DNA of 64,000 nucleotides, from contig NZ_CP180210.1 in the NCBI RefSeq assembly GCF_047556435.1, forward strand, positions 4,278,001-4,342,000, read 5' to 3'. The stretch is from Alteromonas sp047556435. GTDB taxonomy: Bacteria; Pseudomonadota; Gammaproteobacteria; Enterobacterales; Alteromonadaceae. This document shows positions 26,101 through 34,888 of the stretch, in pieces. Numbering within the stretch: the stretch's first letter is position 1; each line of letters opens with the position of its first letter. The notes beneath the pieces are model-generated. The model saw only the letters and a program-made list of their open reading frames with translations, did no database searches and had not been told where the DNA came from. Position numbers and translations under genes: made by a program.

Positions 26101-27394
26101 AAACCCACCCCAGGGTAAGCCCCCGCGCCAGTAAAAAACTCAGTAAGGCGTACCACAATGCCTCGTTCCCATTCTCTGAAAACAGCCACCAAACCGGGAA
26201 ATAGGCTACCGCAGCACTGACAATCATCGTGTCGCGCATCGCCGCAGACTGCGTGATACCGACAAATACTCCGTCAAACAAAAAGCACCAGTGTCCCAGT
26301 AGTGGCAATAGCACCATCAGCCATAAGTATTCTGACGCAGCATCGCGAAGGTGTGGTAAGTCAGTCAGCAAGGCAATGATGGCATCGCCAAACACGTAAA
26401 ACAGCACCGCATAGGCAATCGCAAACAGTGATGACCATAACAATCCGCGCTGCGTCTGCTCCACCACTGCCCGCTTGGACTTTGCGCCTGCCGCTTCGCC
26501 CACCAGAGCCTCAACGGCATAGGCAATACCGTCCAGTCCAAGAGCGATTAATACGAAAAACTGCATCAGAATTGCATTTATCGCAGCAGGCGTTTCCCCC
26601 AGCCTCGCTCCCTGAAGCGTCAGAAAAGCCAGGCATACCTGCAACGCCAGGTTCCGTATCAGCATGTTACCGTTGAGTTTCAACAACACTTTTCTGGCTG
26701 CAGAGTTAAACCACTCAGCCTTTGGCGAAACACCTTTGCAATGCGCCAATGCTATCCACATCGACATTAGTAGCATCGTGTATTCAGCTGCGATGCTTGC
26801 CAGCGCCACGCCGGCAACAGACATATCGAAACCATAGACCAGCAATACGTCTAAACCGGCATTTAGCAGGTTGCCCACAATCTGGATAAAAAGCACCGCG
26901 CGAGTCTTTTGCTGCCCTACCAGCCAGCCCACCAGCGCAAGATTGAGAATGGCCGCGGGCGCGCCCCACACGCGAACCTGGAAGTAAGCTTCAATATGTT
27001 GCAACACCTCAGGGCCCGGAGATGCCAGCCAGATACCGGCGCGCAGAACCGGAACCTGCAAAAGCAGCAGCCCCATGCCTAAAGCCAACGCAATAGCACA
27101 GGTTTGCCACAGGGCCTTGGCTGACTGGGTCAGCGGATCGTGCGGACTCCCTCTGCCTTGCGCACTCAAACCGGTAGCCGACATTCGCAGAAAGCCGCAT
27201 ACCCAGTAAATCTGCGTTAGTATTAACGTTGCTATTGATGCTCCTGCCAGCATAGCGGAGGAATCCATATGCCCCAGTACCGCCGTATCAACCAGACCGA
27301 GCAAAGGCGTGGTAATATTGGCCAGGATCATAGGAAACGCCAGCGTAATTAACGTTTTGTGGGCCTGCCAGCCGTGCGGCACCGTTGCTGTCAT
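26060..27394 (-). CDS. MATE family efflux transporter, DinF type
   Basis: Cation-coupled multidrug exporter of the MATE family, 444 residues from the ATG at 27394 (MTATVPHGW), with about 12 transmembrane helices. Family blocks include AFPMILANITTPLLGLVDTA (DinF-like N-terminus) and FDMSVAGVALASIAAEYTM. A long in-frame extension upstream lacks family similarity and overlaps the divergent deacetylase gene. Regulation by DNA damage is known for E. coli dinF, but no SOS box was seen here. Confidence 0.9.
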   Translation of the reverse strand: MTATVPHGWQAHKTLITLAFPMILANITTPLLGLVDTAVLGHMDSSAMLAGASIATLILTQIYWVCGFLRMSATGLSAQGRGSPHDPLTQSAKALWQTCAIALALGMGLLLLQVPVLRAGIWLASPGPEVLQHIEAYFQVRVWGAPAAILNLALVGWLVGQQKTRAVLFIQIVGNLLNAGLDVLLVYGFDMSVAGVALASIAAEYTMLLMSMWIALAHCKGVSPKAEWFNSAARKVLLKLNGNMLIRNLALQVCLAFLTLQGARLGETPAAINAILMQFFVLIALGLDGIAYAVEALVGEAAGAKSKRAVVEQTQRGLLWSSLFAIAYAVLFYVFGDAIIALLTDLPHLRDAASEYLWLMVLLPLLGHWCFLFDGVFVGITQSAAMRDTMIVSAAVAYFPVWWLFSENGNEALWYALLSFLLARGLTLGWVFISRARRDALVSA

Positions 27395-27427
27395 GGAAAT
27401 GTAGCACCCGCAAATTAAGGAGGAATC

Positions 27428-28519
27428 GTGAAGTATAACATGGGTTTGCGACAAAAAATCGGGATCGCTTTTGGTCTGATTGCTGCAGCACTGATACCGG
27501 GCGTGAGCTACGCTCAGACGGACGACAACGGCATGGATAACGCCGTTATTTTGCTCTATCACCATGTGGCAGAGAACACACCTGCAAGCACCAGTATTTC
27601 ACCGGATACCTTTGCTGAACACATGGAATACCTGGCGAATAACCATACTGTACTGGGGCTACCAGAGGTGATTTCCGCGCTTCGCCAGGGTGACACGCTC
27701 CCTGAGCGCACTGTTGTTATTACGTTCGATGATGGCTACGACAATATTCTTACCAACGCACACCCAATACTGAAGCGACACGGATTCCCCTATACCATAT
27801 TCATTAATCCTGAAGAGATAGGCAGCAACCGTAGTCAGCTAACCTGGGAGCAGGTAGAGACGATGCAAAACGATGGCGTTGTGTTTGCTAATCACACGCT
27901 TGATCACTTGCATATGCTGGAGCGCAAACCGGGAGAATCTGAGAGTGCCTGGCTTAAGCGCGTGTGGAGCAATGTTACCGAAGCCGAAGATATTCTTGAA
28001 GAAAAGACCGGGCGCTCGCTTAAATATCTCGCATACCCGTTTGGTGAATATAATCTTGCTCTGGCCAATAAGCTCTCGCAAGCGGGCTATATTGGGTTTG
28101 GCCAGCATTCCGGTGGTGTCAGCAGCGAAAGCCAGTTTTCTGCGCTGCCCCGCTTTCCAGCCGCGGGCCCTTATGCCAACCTGAAAACTTTAAAAACTAA
28201 ACTGGAAAGCCTGGCGATGCCAGTGTCGTCATATACACCGGAAGACCCTATGATAAGTGACAAAGGTGCACCGCCCAAAGTGACGTTTACGGTGACCTCA
28301 GAAGATGTCGACTTAGGTCGCGTTAACTGCTTTTTTGGTGGTGATACCATCACGCCGCGCGTAAACAAGATGACTGCCACCGTCACGCTTGACGACGCTT
28401 TACCTGTGGGACGCTCAAGAATTAACTGTACCGCGCCGTCGATTGCTAAAAGCGGGCGTTATTACTGGTACTCGCAGCCATTTTTTGTTGCCGACAGCAA
28501 CGGGAAATACCCCGATTAG
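27428..28519 (+). CDS. Polysaccharide deacetylase family protein, exported
   Basis: A 363-residue secreted protein. Its signal peptide ends near VSYA/QTDD. The NodB-type core begins at LLYHHV (residues 43-48), followed by TFDDGYDN (catalytic Asp 101, metal Asp 102) and NHTLDH (metal His 156 and 160), then LAYPFGEYN. It should deacetylate an N-acetylated surface polysaccharide. A C-terminal region of about 100 residues is predicted to be a separate beta domain. The start is a GTG at 27428 with AAGGAGG 4 nt away; an ATG four codons later is possible. Confidence 0.86.
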   Translation: MKYNMGLRQKIGIAFGLIAAALIPGVSYAQTDDNGMDNAVILLYHHVAENTPASTSISPDTFAEHMEYLANNHTVLGLPEVISALRQGDTLPERTVVITFDDGYDNILTNAHPILKRHGFPYTIFINPEEIGSNRSQLTWEQVETMQNDGVVFANHTLDHLHMLERKPGESESAWLKRVWSNVTEAEDILEEKTGRSLKYLAYPFGEYNLALANKLSQAGYIGFGQHSGGVSSESQFSALPRFPAAGPYANLKTLKTKLESLAMPVSSYTPEDPMISDKGAPPKVTFTVTSEDVDLGRVNCFFGGDTITPRVNKMTATVTLDDALPVGRSRINCTAPSIAKSGRYYWYSQPFFVADSNGKYPD

Positions 28520-28696
28520 TGACACGACAGCAGTGCCTCCCACGCGCTCAGTCCGAACTGATGATTACCAGAGGACGCGTGGTTGCACCGCGACAATACG
28601 TTTTGCCCCAAATTATAACGTTCGAGTGGCACTGACATCAGTGCTCATTGCTTGCAAACGGAAAGGGAGTCGGTGAGTATTACTTTTGCGCTTCCC

Positions 28697-29293
28697 TTAT
28701 GAGGGCCGCACGGCTCTGATCATCTGGAGAAAGGGGGCAGCATGTTGATGCTCACCAAAGCCCAGCGCCTGATAGAACTGCCGGGCAGTTTCATTCGATA
28801 CTTCCACATCCAGCACCATGGCAAATTTTTTCAACTCTCTGGCTTTTTCCTCAGCAACACCAAGCAGTGCCCGGCCAACGCCCTGACGCCTGGCATCGGA
28901 CGCCACTGACAAATGCCCTATTCCCAACTCTGTCACTAATGGTGGGTGCAGGGCCGCGCTAAAGCGCTGACTACGCATCACCACATCTATCGACTTATCC
29001 AGCCCAAAATGTTCAGTGATTGAAGAGAGCGTATCGCGATCGAAATCAGCAGGGAGTTTATCATGCCAGCAGGTCATCAGACCTACCACCTTGTCATCTA
29101 TGCAGGCCACCCAGTGGTTTTGAAAGCCATACTGACCGTACCCGTTTGACCAGGCGTAGCATAAATATTGATAGGCGGAATCTCGCTCACCATTGCCAAA
29201 AATATCAATGAGAAGCTGCTCACCAGAGTCAAGAAGAAGTGGAACCGCACTTGCCATGTCGGCGGCGGTAGCCGGACGTATATTCAGGTTCAT
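28697..29293 (-). CDS. GNAT family N-acetyltransferase
   Basis: A 198-residue acetyltransferase. The acetyl-CoA loop is RRQGVGRALL, preceded by a LGIGHLSVASDAR beta strand, and the C-terminal strand ends FYQALGFGE. Substrate not predictable. It starts 9 nt after the SCO gene stop on the same strand, so it may be the last gene of the cytochrome oxidase operon. A link to oxidase function is not evident. Confidence 0.85.
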   Translation of the reverse strand: MNLNIRPATAADMASAVPLLLDSGEQLLIDIFGNGERDSAYQYLCYAWSNGYGQYGFQNHWVACIDDKVVGLMTCWHDKLPADFDRDTLSSITEHFGLDKSIDVVMRSQRFSAALHPPLVTELGIGHLSVASDARRQGVGRALLGVAEEKARELKKFAMVLDVEVSNETARQFYQALGFGEHQHAAPFLQMIRAVRPS

Positions 29294-29301
29294 ACATACT
29301 A

Positions 29302-29943
29302 CTAGGGTGCGACAATAACCGGTAAATCAGCAAGTATTTGATTTACGTCGGCAACCGCCAGCGTTCCCGGCTCCGAAACGGGCTTAAAGCGTCCTATAAC
29401 TTTAGCATCTGGATTGATTAATACCACGGAAGCGCTGTGATTAACCAGATAATTGGGATCATCGGTGCTCTGGGCCATGGCGTACATCATTCCCATGCTG
29501 CGAACCAGTGGAAACAATTCGGCGTGCTCACCGGAAACCGCGGTAAACTCCTCATTAAAGTAGCTGACGTAGTCGTTCAGTCGTGCAGTTGTATCCCTGT
29601 TGGGATCTACGGAAATAAACCACACTTTCACCGGTTTGTCTGATTCCAGTTGCTGGATCTTTGGATAGGCCCCGCTCAACGCCGCCATGGTAGTCGGACA
29701 AATGTCCGGACAAAACGTATAGCCCAGAAAAGCGAGTGTCCATTGTCCTTTCAACGCTTGTGGCGTCACCGTATTGCCATGATGATCGGTCAACGTGAAG
29801 TCTGTAAGCTCCCTGGGCTGCGGAAACTGTTGCAAATGCTGAGGCTGCGTGTCATCAGTTGGCGGCGCTATATATACCGCACCGATGACACCCAGAATAA
29901 GGGCGAGGCCGGCCGCCAGACCGGCTACTGCACGTTGATTCAT
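29302..29943 (-). CDS. SCO family copper chaperone
   Basis: Membrane-anchored thioredoxin-fold protein that delivers copper to the CuA site of subunit II. 213 residues, one N-terminal anchor (AGLAAGLALILGVIGAVYI). The copper site is complete: CPDIC (Cys 78, Cys 82) and His 169 in VNHSASV. Its first 4 nt overlap the cyoE stop. Confidence 0.93.
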   Translation of the reverse strand: MNQRAVAGLAAGLALILGVIGAVYIAPPTDDTQPQHLQQFPQPRELTDFTLTDHHGNTVTPQALKGQWTLAFLGYTFCPDICPTTMAALSGAYPKIQQLESDKPVKVWFISVDPNRDTTARLNDYVSYFNEEFTAVSGEHAELFPLVRSMGMMYAMAQSTDDPNYLVNHSASVVLINPDAKVIGRFKPVSEPGTLAVADVNQILADLPVIVAP

Positions 29944-30860
29944 AAGCTTATTGGAATGTAGTGATCGACCAGTAATACCACAAACAATATCATGAGATGA
30001 ACGATGGAGTACTTAAATGTTTGCATGGCAGTTTTATCGGTAGCAGCGAATTTCAGTTTCCACGCATACATCATAAATCCGGCATTCAGCGCCGTTGAGC
30101 CAATAAGATATATCAGATTGCTCATTCCGGTGAGATAGGGAAGCAGGCATACCAGACATAACAATACGGTGTAGAGCAACACTGACGTTTTGGTAAACTC
30201 AACACCGTGAGTGACCGGCAACATCGGCACCTTCGCCTTCGCGTACTCTTTTTCTCTGTGAATTGCCAGCGCCCAGAAATGCGGCGGGGTCCAGGTGAAA
30301 ATGATTAACACCAGAAGCAGTGCGTGGGCGTGAATTTCTCCTGTCACGGCAGTCCAGCCCAACAGCGGTGGAGCCGCGCCAGCCAGCCCACCAATAACGA
30401 TGTTTTGCGGTGTCGCGCGTTTTAAAAACATCGTATAGACAAAGGCGTAGCCCACCAAACTGGCAAGGGTTAACAACGCGGTAAGCCGGTTTATTGCAAA
30501 CTCCAGGATCCCATAGCCCGCAACCGCCATGACGGCTGCAAAAATCAGTGCATGAGTGACAGACACTTTCCCTTTCGCCACGGGACGGTTGTAGGTTCGT
30601 GCCATCTGGCTATCGATACGATGATCCACAACATGATTAATCACCGCTGCGGCACTGGATAACAAGCCAATTCCCGCAAGGCCTGCAATCAATACCTTCC
30701 AGTCCACCCATTGCGGTGTTGCCAGACACATGCCTACCAGTGCCGTTAGAAGCAGCAGCATCACAACATTGGGTTTGGTCATTTCATAATAATCACGCCA
30801 CGACGCCGTAGCCCGTGTCGCCGTGCTTGATGCAGAGGAAATCGAAGCAGATTTAGCCAT
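29940..30860 (-). CDS. ctaB: Heme O synthase (protoheme IX farnesyltransferase)
   Basis: UbiA-type prenyltransferase that adds a farnesyl group to heme B, the first step to heme A. 306 residues, about 9 membrane helices. The prenyl-diphosphate/Mg site shows NHVVDHRIDSQMARTYNRPV, with a second motif near HREKEYAKAKVPMLPVTHG. The N-terminal 20 residues are Ser/Thr/Ala-rich. It overlaps heme A synthase by 8 nt and SCO by 4 nt. The gene is also called cyoE. Confidence 0.94.
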   Translation of the reverse strand: MAKSASISSASSTATRATASWRDYYEMTKPNVVMLLLLTALVGMCLATPQWVDWKVLIAGLAGIGLLSSAAAVINHVVDHRIDSQMARTYNRPVAKGKVSVTHALIFAAVMAVAGYGILEFAINRLTALLTLASLVGYAFVYTMFLKRATPQNIVIGGLAGAAPPLLGWTAVTGEIHAHALLLVLIIFTWTPPHFWALAIHREKEYAKAKVPMLPVTHGVEFTKTSVLLYTVLLCLVCLLPYLTGMSNLIYLIGSTALNAGFMMYAWKLKFAATDKTAMQTFKYSIVHLMILFVVLLVDHYIPISL

Positions 30861-31842
30861 AAGACGCTCCCTGAGGTCGATAGAGAGAATAGGTGATCCA
30901 TACCATCACCAGCAGAAGACAGGCGGCCACAGCATTGTGTGCCACCGCAATAAATAAAGGCAGACTGAATACGACGTTGCTGATACCCAATCCAACCTGA
31001 ATCAGCAGCACGGCAAGCAACATCGTGCCGCCGGTTTTCATTTTACCTGAATAGCCGCGCATCAGATGTAGCGCCAGCCAGGCAAGATAAACAAAAGTCA
31101 CGACAGCGCCCGCCCGGTGCACAATGTGCATGGTCATGCGCTCTGCGTAATCATGTGCGCCAAATTCATAATTCACCGCGTCAGGCACGCTATAAGCGCC
31201 GGCAAAGTCCAGACGTGACGCCCAGTCTCCTTCACAAACAGGAAACTCCGTACAGGCCAGCGCTGCGTAGTTGGCCGACGTCCAGCCTCCCAGCGCAATT
31301 TGTATTACCAGAATCACAACACCAATGATGGCGATTAGCGGTATGCTGGCTGTCGCCTGCGATGTATGAGGCACCGCCTTAGGCCCAAGCCGTAAATATA
31401 AGAGAAACAGACAGGACAACACCGCAAACCCGCCCAGCAGATGCCCCATTACCACGACAGGTAACAAATTCAGGGTAACGGTCCACATCCCCAGTGCCCC
31501 CTGAAATATCACGAGTTCTAATAGAAATAGCGGCAGTTTCTTCGGTTGTGACGGTTCACGCCTGACCAGAGCCAGAATACCGATTGCAAGAATACACAAG
31601 CCCAAAGTACCGGCGAAGTACCGGTGAATCATTTCGTTCCACGCCTTATGTGCTTCTACTGGACGTTCCGGAAAGGCCGCATTTGCAGCGGCTACTTTCT
31701 CTTCAGACAACGGCACTGTTAAATGACCATAACACCCAGGCCAGTCAGGACAGCCAAGCCCTGCATCCGTCAGGCGGGTGTAAGCCCCAAGAATAATGAC
31801 AACCAGGGCAAGGCCCAGACTGAACAATACAAGCTTCTTCAT
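30853..31842 (-). CDS. ctaA: Heme A synthase (CtaA/COX15)
   Basis: Integral membrane enzyme that oxidises the C8 methyl of heme O to the formyl of heme A. 329 residues, eight helices. Motifs: TDAGLGCPDWPGCYG, the Glu and His in VEAHKAWNEMIHRY, the cysteine pair in ALACTEFPVCEG, and histidines in MTMHIVHRAGAVV and AVAHNAVAA. Placed between the CX3C protein and heme O synthase, it confirms that the oxidase carries heme A. Confidence 0.94.
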   Translation of the reverse strand: MKKLVLFSLGLALVVIILGAYTRLTDAGLGCPDWPGCYGHLTVPLSEEKVAAANAAFPERPVEAHKAWNEMIHRYFAGTLGLCILAIGILALVRREPSQPKKLPLFLLELVIFQGALGMWTVTLNLLPVVVMGHLLGGFAVLSCLFLLYLRLGPKAVPHTSQATASIPLIAIIGVVILVIQIALGGWTSANYAALACTEFPVCEGDWASRLDFAGAYSVPDAVNYEFGAHDYAERMTMHIVHRAGAVVTFVYLAWLALHLMRGYSGKMKTGGTMLLAVLLIQVGLGISNVVFSLPLFIAVAHNAVAACLLLVMVWITYSLYRPQGASYG

Positions 31843-31851
31843 TAGCGCGCT

Positions 31852-32418
31852 CTATCCTATGCGAGACAACTTCATTAACTTTCTCACGTCAGCAAGAATG
31901 TTACGGCTCTCCATCACTGCCGTGTCTTTATCCCCATCAACCGGGTAATAGAGCATGGCATTATTTAATGTATCGACTACGAAAATAGCATCGCCGGAGA
32001 CAGATTTAAATGAGTTATTAACATTTTCTTTACTTGCGTTTACCGTATGCAGCGAGGGCGTCTCAGAGAGTCTCGCTACCGCTTTCTCATCGCTTGACTC
32101 GGTGATAACCACGACCGCCTCAGCGCGATCAGATTCCCGGCCCAGCGCGAGCCACACCTGATGTATGCTGAACAATGCATTTTCACAAGTCTCATCGCAA
32201 TTTTCCGGAAGTGTATATACCAGCCGCCATTTGGGCGCTTCGGCTTCGAGAATCGCTGACACATCAAGTACCGGGTTCAACAAGTTGCCTTTATTGGTGG
32301 CACCACGGTTAAACCAGTCGTTATCCAATGCCAGTTTTGCCAGCACAACGGGCAAAATAAACACCACAATCAGGGCAATGAATAATTTCTTTGAAGTCTT
32401 TGACGATGCATTACTCAT
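31852..32418 (-). CDS. Membrane-anchored CX3C thioredoxin-like protein of the oxidase operon
   Basis: A 188-residue protein of unknown function. One N-terminal anchor (LFIALIVVFILPVVLAKLAL) is followed by a periplasmic domain that begins WRLVYTLPENCDETCENALF. Cys 74 and Cys 78 form a CX3C pair, the spacing of SCO copper sites, at the corresponding place after the first strand. The SCO-type distal histidine is not obvious. Order SURF1-this-ctaA is the same as in Pseudomonas. Overlaps SURF1 by 8 nt. Confidence 0.8.
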   Translation of the reverse strand: MSNASSKTSKKLFIALIVVFILPVVLAKLALDNDWFNRGATNKGNLLNPVLDVSAILEAEAPKWRLVYTLPENCDETCENALFSIHQVWLALGRESDRAEAVVVITESSDEKAVARLSETPSLHTVNASKENVNNSFKSVSGDAIFVVDTLNNAMLYYPVDGDKDTAVMESRNILADVRKLMKLSRIG

Positions 32419-33121
32419 GCGATAGTTCCTTTTTTCTGAGGGCCAACAGGCCGATAATCAGTGCTGCAAAGGCGAGACCGAACCATTGAATGGCATAGCC
32501 TAAATGTTTCTCGGGTGGCATCACCACGGGCGACCAGTTTCGAATAAACTTGTCGTCGGGTGTGGTGAGCACGACTACGTAGTCAATCAACGGGGTTCTC
32601 AGCAACGTCGACAGATAATCTGTATCTAACGCCTGAATACGAAGTGGAAACGTGGCGTTGACAGCAGTTTCTGTCACCATGGGGTTATAACCCGGCGACG
32701 TGACTACCCCTTCGTACTCAGTAAGCGATTTGCCTATCTCGACCTGTGGTAATGTGTCCCGTGTGGGCAACCCCTTCACCCAGCCATAATTCACTAACGC
32801 CCAGCCGACATCGGTTCGCACTGGCAGCACAATGTCGTAACCTACCTGGCCGTTTTCAATCTGGTTATCCAGATACATCATGCGAGAGGTATCTGGCGTC
32901 CCCGTAAACGCAACACGTAAATCCCGGGGGTCACCTGCGCTTCGAATAGCCGTTTGTAAACCCATTAGCCCACCAGACTGCTTTTGCGCTATGCTAGCCA
33001 GACGTTGTTCTTTTTGTTCCATCCGATCGAGCTGCCAGAAACCCAGCCCACACATGAAGATTACTGCAATTAAGAGAATGCTTGCAGCCAGTATTCGAGT
33101 TGGGGAACGATGAAGAATCAC
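32411..33121 (-). CDS. SURF1 family oxidase assembly protein
   Basis: Assembly factor for aa3 oxidase, thought to help heme A insertion into subunit I. 236 residues with one membrane helix near each end (ILAASILLIAVIFMCGLGFW, then LGYAIQWFGLAFAALIIGLL). Family motifs GFWQLDRMEQK, YLDNQIENGQVGYDIVLP and YVVVLT are clear. The start is a GTG at 33121. The opposite-strand DUF2909 gene starts 29 nt away. Confidence 0.9.
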   Translation of the reverse strand: MILHRSPTRILAASILLIAVIFMCGLGFWQLDRMEQKEQRLASIAQKQSGGLMGLQTAIRSAGDPRDLRVAFTGTPDTSRMMYLDNQIENGQVGYDIVLPVRTDVGWALVNYGWVKGLPTRDTLPQVEIGKSLTEYEGVVTSPGYNPMVTETAVNATFPLRIQALDTDYLSTLLRTPLIDYVVVLTTPDDKFIRNWSPVVMPPEKHLGYAIQWFGLAFAALIIGLLALRKKELSHE

Positions 33122-33150
33122 GCCTTCAGCACACTCCTGATGAGGTAAAT

Positions 33151-33360
33151 ATGATTATAAAAATGATTCTGATAGCCCTGCTGATATACATGGTTGTTAA
33201 TCTGTTTCTTGCCATGCGCATCATGATAAAGGGGCATCCTAAGGGTGAGCCGATGAGCAAATATATTGGTCGGCGGGTACTGACCTCCGTGATCATTGTC
33301 ACCCTGATTTTGATTGCCTACGCTACTGGCCTTATTACGCCCAACCCCCGTCCTTATTAA
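33151..33360 (+). CDS. DUF2909 twin-helix membrane protein
   Basis: A 69-residue protein with two hydrophobic helices (MILIALLIYMVVNLFLAMRI; VLTSVIIVTLILIAYATGLI) joined by a short charged loop (GHPKGEPMSKYIGRR). It matches the DUF2909 family found inside cytochrome oxidase operons and probably takes part in oxidase assembly, though no function is proven. It is on the strand opposite to all other oxidase genes. The ATG at 33151 has a GAGG site. A palindrome spans its stop codon (33344-33367). Confidence 0.82.
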   Translation: MIIKMILIALLIYMVVNLFLAMRIMIKGHPKGEPMSKYIGRRVLTSVIIVTLILIAYATGLITPNPRPY

Positions 33361-33367
33361 CGGGGGT
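33344..33367. terminator. Hairpin spanning the DUF2909 stop
   Basis: A 7-bp stem ACCCCCG/CGGGGGT with a 10-nt loop that contains the stop codon. A second small hairpin (AGCGTT/AACGCT) follows at 33368-33381. Neither has a T-run; it may separate the convergent DUF2909 and subunit III messages. Confidence 0.4.
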
Positions 33368-33379
33368 AGCGTTGTAACG

Positions 33380-34258
33380 CTAAAGTACGTAAACGAAAAG
33401 GTACAGCATTACCCACACCACATCCACAAAGTGCCAGTACCATGCTCCGGCCTGAAATGCGAAATGATTATCTGGCGTGAAGTGGCCTTTAAGCACCCGC
33501 AGGAACAGGACAATCAGGATAATTGTACCCAGCGTCACATGCATGCCGTGGAAACCGGTGAGCATAAAAAAGGTATTCCCGTAAATTCCCGACTGCAACG
33601 TCAGGCCAAGGTCCCGATAAGCATGGACGTATTCCTGAACCTGTAAGAATAGAAACACAATGCCCAGCAAGATGGTGCCGCCTAGCATCAAGGTGAGTTG
33701 CTTACGCTTGTTCTCTTCCAGACCAACGTGAGCAAAGTGCAGCGTGACCGACGAAATAAGCAGAATAATCGTATTGATGGTTGGCAGCCCGGCCGCACTC
33801 ATTTCCTGTGTGGTTGTACCGCCGGGGGTACTTACCAATGGCCATAGTGCTTCAAAGCCGGGCCACAGCACTTCGTTTGTCATCGCATTATTCGACGCGC
33901 CGCCTAACCACGGTACGGCAATGAAACGCGCGTAAAATAGCGCGCCGAAGAAGGCAGCAAAAAACATTACCTCAGAAAAAATGAACCAGCTCATACCTTG
34001 TCGATAAGAGCGCCCCAGCTGATCGCTGTACAATCCACTCATGGACTCGTCAATCTGGTTTTTAAACCAGCCAAATAGCATCACCAGCAGTGTCAGGATG
34101 CCAGCGGTAAGCACATAGCCGCCATAGCCCTGCTTGTCCTGTGTAGATTCAATAACAAAATTGCCCGCACCCACTGCAATCAGAAACAACGCCACAGCAC
34201 CCACAATTGGCCAGGGGCTTTGCGCCGGAACATAATATTTTTGATATTCTTGTTGCAT
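33380..34258 (-). CDS. ctaE: Cytochrome c oxidase subunit III
   Basis: Seven-helix core subunit of aa3-type cytochrome c oxidase, 292 residues. Motifs: YYVPAQSPWPIVGAVALF at the N-terminus, WFIFSEVMFFAAFFGALFYA, LLISSVTLHFAH and the C-terminal WYWHFVDVVWVMLYLFVYVL. It follows the Cox11 gene after 24 nt. Confidence 0.96.
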   Translation of the reverse strand: MQQEYQKYYVPAQSPWPIVGAVALFLIAVGAGNFVIESTQDKQGYGGYVLTAGILTLLVMLFGWFKNQIDESMSGLYSDQLGRSYRQGMSWFIFSEVMFFAAFFGALFYARFIAVPWLGGASNNAMTNEVLWPGFEALWPLVSTPGGTTTQEMSAAGLPTINTIILLISSVTLHFAHVGLEENKRKQLTLMLGGTILLGIVFLFLQVQEYVHAYRDLGLTLQSGIYGNTFFMLTGFHGMHVTLGTIILIVLFLRVLKGHFTPDNHFAFQAGAWYWHFVDVVWVMLYLFVYVL

Positions 34259-34282
34259 AACCGTCTCCTTCTCCCTTATCTG

Positions 34283-34873
34283 CTATTTTCCGCTTTGTGG
34301 CTGCGTCGTCATAAAGGGATTGGTTTTTGTTTCGAGGCCACCAGCACGGGCAGTGACATCGTATAAAGTATATTGAACTGTGAAGTAGCTGATATCCTCA
34401 GGTATCTGAGGATCGACATAAAACTGCATCGGCATGTAAGCTTCTTTACCACCGCTCAGCGGCTGCTGATTAAAACAAAAGCATTCTGTTTTATTCAGGT
34501 AAAGCGCGGCGAGCCCGGGTGAGACTGACGGTATCGCTTGTGCCACGATGTCACTGGTAGCCGGATTACGGACGTAAAAGGACACCGTGTTAAGTTCACC
34601 CGGATGCACCTTGATACGTTTGGTTTCGGCGCGAAACTCCCACGGCATGCCCGTATTGGTGCGGGTAATAAACTCCACTGTCACCTCACGGCTCTCGTCA
34701 ATGTCGACAGCCTGATAACTGGCCGCCGTGGTATTGGTTTTGCCATTGATGCCGGTAATATCACAAAACACGTCATATAACGGCACCAGGGCGAAACCGA
34801 AACCAAACATGCCAATAACAATGACAACCAGTTTAAGTACCATTTTCTGGTTTTTGTTGTTTGTCTCCGTCAT
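34283..34873 (-). CDS. ctaG: Cytochrome c oxidase assembly protein CtaG/Cox11
   Basis: Copper chaperone for the CuB site of subunit I. 196 residues, one N-terminal anchor (LVVIVIGMFGFGFALVPLYD) and a periplasmic immunoglobulin-like domain. The copper-binding CFCF lies at residues 131-134 (TECFCFNQQPL), with PVSFY-like strands around it. Located between subunits I and III, as usual. Confidence 0.94.
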   Translation of the reverse strand: MTETNNKNQKMVLKLVVIVIGMFGFGFALVPLYDVFCDITGINGKTNTTAASYQAVDIDESREVTVEFITRTNTGMPWEFRAETKRIKVHPGELNTVSFYVRNPATSDIVAQAIPSVSPGLAALYLNKTECFCFNQQPLSGGKEAYMPMQFYVDPQIPEDISYFTVQYTLYDVTARAGGLETKTNPFMTTQPQSGK

Positions 34874-34888
34874 CAGCCTGCCTCCTGT

